A stretch of DNA of 64,000 bases from Dactylonectria macrodidyma (Eukaryota; Ascomycota; Sordariomycetes; Hypocreales; Nectriaceae), in assembly GCA_020744425.1 (NCBI GenBank), contig JAGMUV010000010.1, forward strand, positions 1,984,001 to 2,048,000. The letters run 5' to 3'. Of the stretch, positions 34,556-44,418 are shown piece by piece. Made by a program: the position numbers and the translations under genes. The first letter of the stretch is position 1, and the number at the start of each line of letters is the position of its first letter. Below the pieces are notes generated by a model. It saw nothing but the letters and a program-made list of their open reading frames with translations, searched no databases and was not told where the DNA came from.

Positions 34556-35878
34556 CTAATAGCTCTTTGGTAGCCCCAAAACCCGCTGACCTATGTAGTT
34601 CTTGATCATTTCTGCACTGACTGGGGCAATTCTCGACAGCGTTGCCTCTCTAAAGTAACGTTCCACATGATACTCCTTCGCATACCCCATGCCTCCATGC
34701 GTCATGACGGCTCTTTCTGCAGCTTTGAAAGCAGCTTCAGCAGCCAGATACTTTCCTGCATTCGCATATTCTCCATCTGTGTAGCCTTGGTCGTACAGGC
34801 GTGCGGCCAGGTAGATCATGAGCCGGGCGCTCTCGAGATTCATCCAGCACTCGCTGAGAGGGTGTTGAATAGCCTGATACTTTCCAATGGGGCTGCCAAA
34901 GACAACTCGTTCGTTGGCGTAGTTGCAGGCGCGGCGCAGGGCCGCGTATCCAATTCCCAATGCCTCGGCACCGACTAAGATTCTCTCGGCGTTGAGGCCG
35001 TGCATGATCATCTTGAAACCGTCCCCTTCGTTTCCGATCAAGTCCTCCGCGGGAACTTTCCAGTCCTCGAAGAAGAGAGCGTTGGAGTCGACGGCACATC
35101 GTCCCATCTTGGGAATTTCCGTGACCTCCACGGCGGATCGATCTAGATTGGTATAGAACAGGGAGAGCCCCTGGTTCGGCTTGTTGACCTGGTCCAACGG
35201 TGTGGTCCTGGCGAGGATCAAAATCTTCTCCGCCACTTGCGCCGTAGAGGTCCACACCTTGGAGCCCTTGAGTATGTAGTGATCCCCGTTTCGGCGAGCA
35301 GACGACTGCAGCCGGAGAGTATCTAGGCCAGTGTTGGGCTCCGTGACTCCAAAGCACGATCGTTCTTTGCCTTGGATCAGCGGCACCAGCCAACGCTTCT
35401 TCTGCTCCTCGGATCCAAACTTGGCCACGGGTTCCAAGCCAAAGATGTTCATATGTACAGATGAGGCCCCATTCATGCCACCACCAGACTCGGATATTGT
35501 CTGCAGCATGACGGCCGCCTCGGATAACCCGAGCGCAGAACCGCCGTAGGCTTCAGGCAGACAGATCCCAAGCCATCCATTGGAGGCAATGTCGTTATAC
35601 AGCTCCCACGGAAACTTGTGCAGCGTGTCTTTGTCCTTCCAGTATTCGTCCCCATACTGGGAGCATATCTTGGAGATGGCCTCACGAACCGAGATCTGTG
35701 ACTCTGTCCACTCTGGGAGGTAATTGGGGAGAAACTCTGTGGCGCGAGCGTGGATGGACCTTCTACCGGGCGTAGATAGAACCCTTAGAATCTGATTTGG
35801 GACTGCTGAATGGGACGTTCCTTGGGACCAAAGCCACGAACGCAGCGGCCGCGTGGCACTGAGGAGACGGCCTCGCAT
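34556..35878 (-). CDS. Acyl-CoA dehydrogenase 2, mitochondrial
   Basis: A single exon of 440 residues. Residues 1-45 are a strong mitochondrial presequence (MRGRLLSATRPLRSWLW...RRSIHAR). It then shows the ACAD fold: LPEAYGGSALGLSE, FGVTEPNTGLDT, KGSKVWTST and FEDWKVPAEDLIG. The conserved NAER at 296-299 puts Glu298 at the catalytic-base position used by isovaleryl-CoA dehydrogenase. The C-terminal loop has IAPVS in place of YEG, which fits a base located elsewhere. Later motifs are RVVFGSPIGKYQAIQHPL and MTHGGMGYAKEYHVER. It would suit branched or short acyl-CoAs, and works in mitochondria beside the CoA-transferase and lyase fusion. Confidence 0.93.
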   Translation of the reverse strand: MRGRLLSATRPLRSWLWSQGTSHSAVPNQILRVLSTPGRRSIHARATEFLPNYLPEWTESQISVREAISKICSQYGDEYWKDKDTLHKFPWELYNDIASNGWLGICLPEAYGGSALGLSEAAVMLQTISESGGGMNGASSVHMNIFGLEPVAKFGSEEQKKRWLVPLIQGKERSCFGVTEPNTGLDTLRLQSSARRNGDHYILKGSKVWTSTAQVAEKILILARTTPLDQVNKPNQGLSLFYTNLDRSAVEVTEIPKMGRCAVDSNALFFEDWKVPAEDLIGNEGDGFKMIMHGLNAERILVGAEALGIGYAALRRACNYANERVVFGSPIGKYQAIQHPLSECWMNLESARLMIYLAARLYDQGYTDGEYANAGKYLAAEAAFKAAERAVMTHGGMGYAKEYHVERYFREATLSRIAPVSAEMIKNYIGQRVLGLPKSY

Positions 35879-36461
35879 GGCTTCGATGAATCAATTGAAT
35901 GGACTACTGGCAGGGGTTATAATCCAAAAAAAATTCGCTGAGACCCGTGGTGATGGCACTGAGGAGTCGCGAGAGGGAAGGGAACGCGTTATAGTCTTTA
36001 CTATGGACGTATTAGCCTTGCCATGTCATCTCAACTCGCCTTTAAGACGCACTCTGAGCATCTGTCTTAGTATCGTACAAAGAAAAAGCATAGAGCTATC
36101 TGCCACATGGCTAAGTCCCGATTGGCACCATAAGCCTGCTTGTGGATGAGTGGCGCAGCATTGAAGATGGCCTGAGCCGAGGTTACCAACTATTTCCGAG
36201 GCCATCATGATCTATGCTTCTCCATAGGTGGCTTCGCTCAGCACGACGTAAATCACCACTACGCTGGATGCCAAGTGATAGGCGGTACAAGTGCGATGAG
36301 ATATTGGGTGTATGGAGTAGTTGGGCCTATATGTCCCTAGGGCTCTGTACCGCCCAGAGAGTGGCATAGCGTTTGATCAAATGTCAGATTCAGGTCCCCG
36401 GCGCTACTTCTAATCTGATCGAATCACTCCTGCAGCGCATCTCGAAGTAGGTAGCTGGACA
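35879..36461. promoter_or_regulatory. Divergent promoter of ACAD 2 and mitochondrial carrier
   Basis: 583 bp head-to-head. Complements of CCTCGG at 36177-36182 and 36196-36201. The first lies in a 13-mer (complement GTAACCTCGGCTC, 36174-36186) that recurs at 41704-41716. No gene. Confidence 0.55.
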
Positions 36462-37479
36462 ATGTCGATGCCTGAGCTAGTGGGACACCCGACAAGGATG
36501 GAATCACTCTTCAGTACTGTTGTCCCCTTTGCAGTGGGTTGTTGCTCTGGCATGGTCGCAACTGTCTGCATCCAACCAATCGACACGGTCAAAGTCCGTA
36601 TGCAATTGACGGATCAAAGCAACGGCAGAACGTCACCGTGGTCTGTGACGAGAAGCGCCGTGGCAAGAGACGGAATCTTCAACCTCTATCAAGGCCTTTC
36701 AGCTGGTCTTCTCCGCCAGCTAGTATACGGAACCCTTCGGCTCGGTCTCTTTTCCACCTTTGATCAACGCCTCGAGCAAAGAGCTCGCCAACAGGGAACG
36801 ACATATGGGTTCGGAAGCAGAGCGCTGGCTGGACTCAGTGCTGGCGCTCTGGCCGCCTTAGTGGGAACGCCAACCGAAGTGGCTCTGATCCAGATGCAGG
36901 CCGACAGCATGAGACCGGTTGCTCAGCGAAGAAATTATTCTTCCGCCTTTGATGCTCTGTGGCGCATCGCAAACAAGGAAGGTATCTTGAGCCTATGGAA
37001 AGGGGCAGCTCCAACCATTATTCGAGCCATGTCCACCAACTTTGGTCAGTTGGCCTTCTTTTCTGAGTCCAAACACCAAATCAGAAAATACTCTTCCATG
37101 TCTCAGCCAAAGCGCACGGCGTTGGCGGCCCTTGTTGCCGGCTTTGCCGGGGCCTTTTTCAGTCTGCCGTTCGATTTCGTCAAGACGCGTCTACAAAATC
37201 AGTCCCTAGGCGGGAGTCCTGTTGGTCTCCCTATGTACTCTGGTACTGTGGACTGTTTCGCCAAGGTGATACGCAACGAAGGCGCGTTACGCTTCTACCG
37301 AGACTTTTTACCATATTTTCTGAGAGTTGCGCCCCATTCGTAAGTCAATGTCTTTGTCTAGATTTTCAACACGTGTCTCTACTTGCAGCTGACGAAATCC
37401 TGTTCACAGCATGATTGCTTTATGTCTAGCAGACTGGCTGAACGAAGTAATCTCGAAGCAACGAGGGAGCAGGAGTTGA
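36462..37479 (+). CDS. Mitochondrial carrier (oxoglutarate/malate-carrier-like)
   Basis: Two exons, 36462-37339 and 37410-37479, giving 315 residues. Three repeats of the carrier family carry PIDTVKVRMQ, PTEVALIQMQAD and PFDFVKTRLQ. The second motif, with Glu and Leu in place of the usual acidic and basic pair, is characteristic of oxoglutarate/malate carriers. The protein would sit in the inner mitochondrial membrane and exchange dicarboxylates. Exon 2 adds the last 23 residues; without it the sixth helix would be cut. The carrier shares a promoter with a mitochondrial acyl-CoA dehydrogenase, so it may move a pathway dicarboxylate (inference). Confidence 0.88.
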
Positions 37480-37914
37480 GTACCGTCAGCCGAGAGGGGA
37501 CGTCACTATCAGATCTCGCGGGGAATCAGCCATGTGCTTGCTGACAAGCAAGCTAGCCCTCTGGTATGGATGGTGCCATTATAAACAACTAGATCTGACC
37601 AATGTACCTTCGAGTGGCCTGTAGAAGAGTCATGTAGACTGCAATAGTGCATTTCCTCTACCATCTACGCAAACCCCATCCCCGTGGCATGTTAACAGCC
37701 TAGGACAGGCCACATCACTCTGTTCTGTTCTTTCCATCTTCTTACGTTATATGAAACTCATCGATTATTTGTTGTCAGCATTTCGCAAAACATATGGTTA
37801 CGATTCGTTACGTGCGCTGGGGCTTGTTTTCATGCTGGCCTCGATTCGATTCTCAACATTCGTTCTTGCTAGTTCTAAAAACCCATCTGGTAACTATCCA
37901 GGTCATGTCTTGTT
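37480..37914. other. Convergent 3' region
   Basis: 435 bp between carrier and kinase 3' ends. No gene or CCTCGG seen. Confidence 0.6.
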
Positions 37915-39158
37915 CTAGTCGAAAGCGTCGAGGGCGTCATGATCGTCAATTAGTGAACAGATGCGACCGATAAAGTCCAGTGTCGTCTCCTCGCTCTGCA
38001 TGTCTGGCATGATCTTAGACGGCGTAAGAGTAAAGGTCCAATACCACAGGGCGCCAAATGACTGCCTTCGTAGCTGGAGCCATGCCTCTTCCACAGATGT
38101 CTTGGGCCCACCGGCCTTTTCAAATTCAGAAACGTAAAGCTGGACCATTTCGTGTTCCCAAAGGCGACGGGTTTCTGTAGGGACGCCAGTGCCCAAGACG
38201 TAGGCAAGATCGCGAGACCAGTGACCTCTTGACATGGCCTGCCAATCTGTCAGACCCATGCGGCTATTGGACTTAATATACCAATTCCCTTCAGAGGTTG
38301 AAAAGATATTAACAGTTGGTCTATGTGTAAAGGGGTTGGGTGTGAACTGTGTCAGGGGGGCTTCGTACCAAGATGAACGTCTCCGTGGACAATTGTCTGT
38401 GGCAAGGAAGCATTGCTTGCTACTGATTGAACAGTTGCGGGCCATATCTCGTTCTCCCTCGCAAACAATCTCGGAGGCACAACGCTCTTTGCCGCCTTGA
38501 AGCCGTTGCCGCACACCTTCTCGATGTCCAAGCTGACAATGAGATTCTCGAACCGGTCCTTGTATCCAACCAATTGCTCAAAAAAGGGTTCCTTGGACTG
38601 ATAGAACTGGCCATGCAATCTAGCAAGGGTCTGAATCTGCTCAGCGAATTGAGTCTTGGTCAGAGTCGTCTTGTGCGTGCAAAAGGTGGCGTCGTCGCCC
38701 ATGTCCTTTAACATGATCATCGACGCCCACGACCGAGGATCATAACCAGCAAAGTATGCCGAGGGTGCCTCGACGTCTATATGAGGGCGGACATTGTTGT
38801 AGAAGCAGACCTCGCTATATGTGCCGGCGTTGGACAGCATGATGCGGTTTTCCAAGGCATGCGCGGCTTTGCAAAAGACCGACGTTGGCATCTTGTCCCT
38901 GTCGATGCCGTCCCATTCGAGTTGAATACGGCGTCGGTTGGAAGATCCGTCATCCTTGGGACCGAGATAAAAGCACTTGACAAAGGTGCCCGTCGCTTGC
39001 GTGGCCAATGTGGCAGTTAACCACTCTGTTGTAATGGCCTCGTAGGACACGGGGATGTCGCCATGTTTCCTTGGAGTAGGGGGGTCTTGACTTTCTTGTT
39101 CGCAACACTGTCGTATGAGGTCAATTATATCACTACGAATAGGGCCTAGAGGGGGCAT
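37915..39158 (-). CDS. CHK/EcKinase-like phosphotransferase
   Basis: Two exons, 39158-38369 and 38288-37915, giving 387 residues. The kinase-like fold is shown by a conserved FCKAAH strand, MIMLKDMG and ARLHGQFYQS. The catalytic loop HGDVHLGNW (Asp260, Asn265) is split by the intron and restored exactly, and the metal-binding Asp278 lies in LTDWQ. The domain order fits the aminoglycoside-phosphotransferase superfamily, closest to CHK/ecdysteroid-kinase-like proteins. It would phosphorylate a hydroxyl on a small molecule. A hydroxylated pathway intermediate is a sensible substrate but is not shown. The start at 39158 is the first ATG; an earlier GTG is not used. Confidence 0.82.
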
Positions 39159-39673
39159 TATGGCATGAGTAACCACTTTGCGGCGTGTAGCGGGAAGTTG
39201 TGCAGAATTCGCGTTCTAGTGGGTGTGTTTAGCTATAGTTGTTCTTCAGGGTATTTATCCCTTGTTAAGTAGAGATGTATTGAAAAAAGGCACCTACTCA
39301 AACGTTGAAAACACTTACTCTGCACCATACTCTGTGCGCTGGCATAAACCTGTAGCATAGCAATTAGCCGGCTGAAGTGCAGCTCGGTGATCTTCACGTT
39401 CAGCCCAAGTTGGCCCCCACAACGTGAACTGCATTCGGTGCCGTGAATGCCTCGGCGACTTTAAATTGGAGGGATCATCATCGAGTGTCTAACTGAAAAG
39501 GTGACTTCTCCAGACATGTATTGACCCATGCCCGAGGGTGACACTAATGTGAGGGCAAAAACGCAACCATATATGACAAGAGTGTTGACCTGCGTACCCG
39601 CACGGAAGTAAGGCGTTTGCTTACGTCTAGTACAAGCCATTCTTTCGGCTTCAAATCCAAACTCTAATCTAAC
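39159..39673. promoter_or_regulatory. Divergent promoter of kinase and MFS transporter
   Basis: 515 bp. CCTCGG at 39450-39455 and its complement at 39532-39537. No gene. Confidence 0.55.
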
Positions 39674-41217
39674 ATGGCCTCATCTGACCATGATGGTCAG
39701 GTCGAAAAAGATACTCTCGGCACTCTTGTTCTCTCCAAGGATGACCCACCTCCATCAGCTGATCATGAAGAAAACGTCGGGTCCAAGGTGGAGAGCGAAG
39801 ATGCCGTTGTCGGCGGGCAAGAACTATCCAGAATCATCAGAAGGATGGATGTCGTCGTTCTACCCATCATGACGATTGTCCTTGCGTTCTGCTACATTGA
39901 CCGCTCCAACATGGGTCTCGCCGCCGTGGCAGGCATGGCAGAGGAGTTGGACTTCAAAGGTTACCAGTTCTCCATTGCGCTACTCGTCTTCTTCCCTGGC
40001 TATGCCCTATTCGTCCTGCCCAGCAACTACATACTTTCCAAGACTTCGGTCCGATACTGGCTCACATTTCTCTCCATTGCCTTTGGTTTTTTCAGTGTGG
40101 GGTCCGGGCTCATTCGAAACTACGGGAGTCTCCTTTCCATGCGCATCTTGTTGGGCATGTGCGAAGCTGGGTCAGTTGACTGTTGTTATTTTCGTCTACT
40201 TGTATGATCCAATACCCTAACTTACAACCGTGCAGTGTCTACCCGACCGTTATCATGGTTGTGAGCTCTTGGTATCCCCGCTACTACTTCGGAAAACGAT
40301 TGGCTCTTGTCGCTTGCGGCGCCAGCCTGATATCTTCCCTATCCGGCGTCCTCGCCTATGCATTTTCACGCATCAACACTACTGACTACGCTGGGTGGCG
40401 TTGGATATTTATACTAGAAGGTGCCATGACCATTGTTGTGGCCTTAGGCTGTTTCTTTTTGATAGACGAGTACCCTGAAAAATCGAGGTTTCTAACCGAA
40501 CAACAGCGCAACACTACCGTCAGACTGATTGCGCAGGACCGACAAGAGCAAAATGAAGAGGCGTTAACGGTGTGGTTTGTGGTACAAACCCTTGTCGACT
40601 GGAAAATCTGGATCTTTGCTATTATGTACATGCTGTCCGTCTCTGCGACGTACGGCATGGCTTACTTTATCCCTTTGATCTTGAATGGTCAGATGGGCTT
40701 CAGTGGAGCTCTCAGTCAACTCCTAACTACTCCGCCATATTTCTATGCCACCATTCTAGCAACTGGAGTTTCCTGGTTCTCTGATCAGCGACGCGTCAGG
40801 ACCCCATTTATCATCTTTCTAGCACTCAACACCATACTAGGCATCTCATTGACGAGATGGGGGCCCAATACCGGTTCTCAATACTTGGGATTGTTCTTTG
40901 CCTTTGGTGGCTCGTTGGTCAACGGCCCCATGATTATCGTCTTTGCGCAGAACAATGCACCGACGCGAGCAAAGCGCAGTGTCAGCTCGGGGCTGCAACT
41001 CACTCTTGGCGCCGTGGGAGGCATCATCGGCTCTACCGTATTCCGCTCGCAGGATGCCCCGAAGTATACACCAGGCGTGATAACTGTGCTTTGTGGTGCT
41101 GGTGCCATCATTGGTCTCAGTTGTCTACTTGCGTGGCAGTTGAATCGGCTGAACAGGCTCCGTGCAGAGACGGGTCTTGTCTTGCAAGGCCAACAAGACT
41201 TTGTCTATACGCTCTAA
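39674..41217 (+). CDS. MFS transporter, anion:cation symporter (allantoate permease-like) family
   Basis: Two exons, 39674-40170 and 40236-41217, giving 492 residues. A hydrophilic N-terminus of about 60 residues precedes the first membrane segment and the family signature FCYIDRSNMGLAAVAGM. The LLGMCEAGVYPT motif of helix 4 is rebuilt across the intron, and about twelve hydrophobic segments follow. Members of this family import organic acids such as allantoate, nicotinate, pantothenate or tartrate with protons across the plasma membrane. Here it is the obvious candidate to import an organic acid substrate or breakdown product of the pathway. It is divergent from the kinase gene. Confidence 0.92.
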
Positions 41218-41813
41218 GTGTATTTGTCTATGGGTCTCAGGCGATGAAACTTTGCTAGAATAAATTGGATGTAGAAATACCCTCATAATTCGTGCACACG
41301 TTCTGGTACGAAACCTTATTAATGTAGCTCGGTATCGTGATAACCATTGCACTAAGTTTGATCATGACCTTACTAAAGCACATATACGAGTTGAGTAGAC
41401 CGGTGAAGCTGAATTGCACTTAAGGGCAATCCGCGCTGCATTATTTCGATCCAAGCAGTCTATTTTTAGGTTGTTAACAATGCTTAGGGTTCAGACCATC
41501 TTCCCGCGCATCATAGATGCCCAACCATGCTGCTCGGTAACCTCCAAGGTCGTTTGTACCCACAATCTTGCTCCTCGGCGTTGGTGTATTTAGTAATCAT
41601 TGTACCGCTTATTTTCGGGGAAAAGGTTTCCTAGGGAGTTTTGACTGTCAGCATGCCCCATTAAGGAAGGCCAAGTTATGAAGACAATATTTGGAGTAAT
41701 AGCGTAACCTCGGCTCCATTAGATTAGGTATAAAGCAACCTAGGAAGAGTCAACCATGTTCTCGATGTGAGTGACGGACACAATTTTTTTCCAGGTCGAA
41801 ACGAGCAGCAAAG
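41218..41813. promoter_or_regulatory. Upstream region of hydrolase 2
   Basis: 596 bp. CCTCGG at 41573-41578 and 41708-41713, the second in GTAACCTCGGCTC, about 100 bp before the ATG. No gene. Confidence 0.55.
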
Positions 41814-42719
41814 ATGCCTTCCCAAGAGTCACAAGCGTTGAAAGCTCTGTACCGGAGGATAAATGGCCTTCTCGCTTCTCCAGGTCTCAATCCAGACTTT
41901 TTCGGAATAGTCATGGAAGAAACCGCAACTGTCTCAGCGGAACCAACAGATGTTACATACGAAGAAGTCCAATGTCCCGGAACAGTTCGGCCGGCCATCT
42001 GGTGCAAGCCGCTCTCGGCGTCCCCCTCTCGCGTCATTTTATACATACATGGTGGAGGCTTCTCGGGAGGCTCTCCAGCGTGTCACCGAAAGATGGTGGC
42101 CCATCTGGCAAAGAGGGCGAGGTGCCACGCCATCGTAATCGACTACCGAAGATCACCGGAGCATCAGTTCCCCAAGCAGATTGACGACGTCTTAGCCACC
42201 TACGATTGGCTAGTCAAGGAAAGAGGCTTTACTAGCAAGCATATCGCCTTTGCGGGAGACTCTGCTGGAGGAAACCTGACCGTGGCCGCCTCGCTTGCGG
42301 CTAGAAATCGCGGTCTCGAAGTTCCGGCGTCCATTGTCGCATTCTCTCCGTGGATAGACATGAAGTTGACTTCCAAGACGTATCAAACACACGCACACAC
42401 CGACGCCCTCGTGATACAAGAGGCCATGCAGGGCTTGGTTGGCGCATACGTCGGCGACGCCTCACTGGAAGACCCTCTGATAGACTTGATCCACGCAGAT
42501 CTCAAAGGTCTTCCTCCCATGTACATCACAGTAGGAACCGCCGAGGTTTTGCACGACGACGCAACTCGGCTCGCAGACAATGCAAGATCGGCGGGAGTCG
42601 AGGTCCACTTGGAACTTGAGAAAGACATGCAGCATGTTTGGGTTTTCATGGCAGGGACTGCGCCAGAGGCTGATAGTTCCCTCGCTCGAGCTGCGGAATT
42701 CATCCGTGGCAAGTTTTAA
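41814..42719 (+). CDS. HSL-family alpha/beta hydrolase 2 (candidate epsilon-lactone hydrolase)
   Basis: A single exon of 301 residues. HGGGF at 79-83 is the oxyanion hole and GDSAGG holds the nucleophile Ser150. The acid is Asp248 or Asp249 (EVLHDD) and the base His274 (MQHVW). Size and motifs match bacterial monoterpene epsilon-lactone hydrolases and related HSL esterases. There is no signal peptide. With two Baeyer-Villiger enzymes in the same set, lactone opening is the simplest proposal, but general esterases look the same at this level. It shares only family motifs with hydrolase 1, so the two are not a recent duplication. Confidence 0.9.
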   Translation: MPSQESQALKALYRRINGLLASPGLNPDFFGIVMEETATVSAEPTDVTYEEVQCPGTVRPAIWCKPLSASPSRVILYIHGGGFSGGSPACHRKMVAHLAKRARCHAIVIDYRRSPEHQFPKQIDDVLATYDWLVKERGFTSKHIAFAGDSAGGNLTVAASLAARNRGLEVPASIVAFSPWIDMKLTSKTYQTHAHTDALVIQEAMQGLVGAYVGDASLEDPLIDLIHADLKGLPPMYITVGTAEVLHDDATRLADNARSAGVEVHLELEKDMQHVWVFMAGTAPEADSSLARAAEFIRGKF

Positions 42720-44418
42720 GAGTGGTGTCTAGCATAATTCGAGTGACTCGGAGGCTGAGTATGCGCCTGTACGAGTTAGTTTACATGGAAGGTTTTGTGG
42801 AATCGAGGAATCGTCATCTAAAGTCTATCCCAGAAGCATTGCGTCGAAAATATTTTTATTATCACAGAGAGAAAAGAAAAAACCATGACAAATAGTAAAT
42901 GTTCCATCAATTAAATCTAATTACTCACTGGAACCTCAATTTTCTACATAAAAGTATGATCTTGAGTAACCAGTCTTCGTATCTTAGGCAGGAAGCATTG
43001 CAAGTTGAGTCGGCGGAGACTGCAGACTTTCAGCGGAATTGTTGTCACAAGCTGGGGTTTATTAATTTGCCGCATTGTTGAGTCTACGGTCAAATGTTTT
43101 ATGGGATCATCAAACTGTAATACCTTCTCTGGGTGTGTCAAGGATCGCATACATCATGAAATGTCTTCAATTACCAGACACCAGTTTGTCATTGAGAAAA
43201 AGCATAATGACAAGTCATTCGTCGAGTAAACTATAGGGTAACTAGCATTGAAGTAGGTGTGGATATGCCATGAACGCGTTGCAAAGAGTGGAGACACATG
43301 AGCGGCTCTATTACGTCAGCTCTGTCGCTGGAATAAGTTTAAATCCCCTTGGTCTCCCCTCCTCGATGATAGTTAATGAAGAATCAGTATATCCATATTC
43401 TAGTCCCCGCCATCCACAGTGCTAGTGGCCATGGCCGTGACGATTTGATGGAACCAAGAGGTAAGTAGGTAGCCGAACCGTAAAGTAAATCCGTGAAGAG
43501 GCGAGCTAGAGAGTAGCCGAGTTGCCGAGCTCCAGCTCCCAAGCTAGTGTGCCCGCCCAAGTAGCCTCACCTCGGCATTTAAAGAATGGGTTTGATAGCC
43601 GAAACCACGTTGAACTAACCGATCGGCACGTATCCAATATCATGCACCTACGTACCCCGTAGTCTGCCAATAATTCTTTCCCTAGTTTTACTTAGATCTA
43701 CACCCAGCAGGGTTCTGTCTGGTGATCTAGCTTGTTGCAAGGGTCTTGTCTGGGATGAGATTAATTGTGGCAGAAAATGCATACTCGACGGCAAATGTGG
43801 GCGGTTCTTGTGGTTTTATCATGGTTTTGCAAGATCCAAGATAATGTCTTAGGCATAGGTTCATGTTATTGTAGCGAGACGTCGTGAGTAAGGGCTAGGG
43901 TTGAAAAGCAGTAGGCAATCAAACGTGTCAGACAACTTACCGAACACGAGCCTCAGCTGGTGTAGAGCATCCCCCCCCTCTCTGGCTCATGTATGTATTA
44001 GTTATGATGCAATGCCTGCCTTCATGCCCGTGCCCCCTTGTGACGTTCCAAGGTCTTGATCCTCCCAAGCTCACCGGGTTCTTAGGCCAGTCCGTGGAAC
44101 CGTGGAGAAGCGGGGAAAACCTGCAAAACGCGGGGAACCTGGCTCGCGAAGAGCCCGGGTTTTCTGTGAAAGTGTTGGCGTCTCCACCATCATGTTGCCC
44201 TCCTAATTGCTGATAGTTTCTCGTCTTGCATCACGGGGGATTCGCACCACCTTATTCATGCTGCTTGTCCACGCTGCCTTTGCACTGCCTTGTTCACGAC
44301 TACCTCGATACATGACAGATGCTTGCAAGCTTTGGTTTTAGCCTTTCCCCCACTCTCTCCATCTCTCTCTCTTCGCTCTCATCCATCACTGGATTCATTC
44401 AGACCGGCCACTCCCGAT
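42720..44418. promoter_or_regulatory. Long upstream region of transcription factor 2
   Basis: 1.7 kb without a recognisable gene. CCTCGG at 43570-43575 within an area of several GCCGAG half copies (43500-43575). A pyrimidine-rich leader (CTCTC repeats, about 44351-44384) precedes the TF ATG. Short open frames here show no protein-like features. Confidence 0.5.

Noticed and set aside
34737..35393. Open frame of 218 codons in another frame of ACAD 2
   Set aside because: Lies wholly inside the conserved ACAD 2 coding sequence and has a biased, non-protein-like composition.
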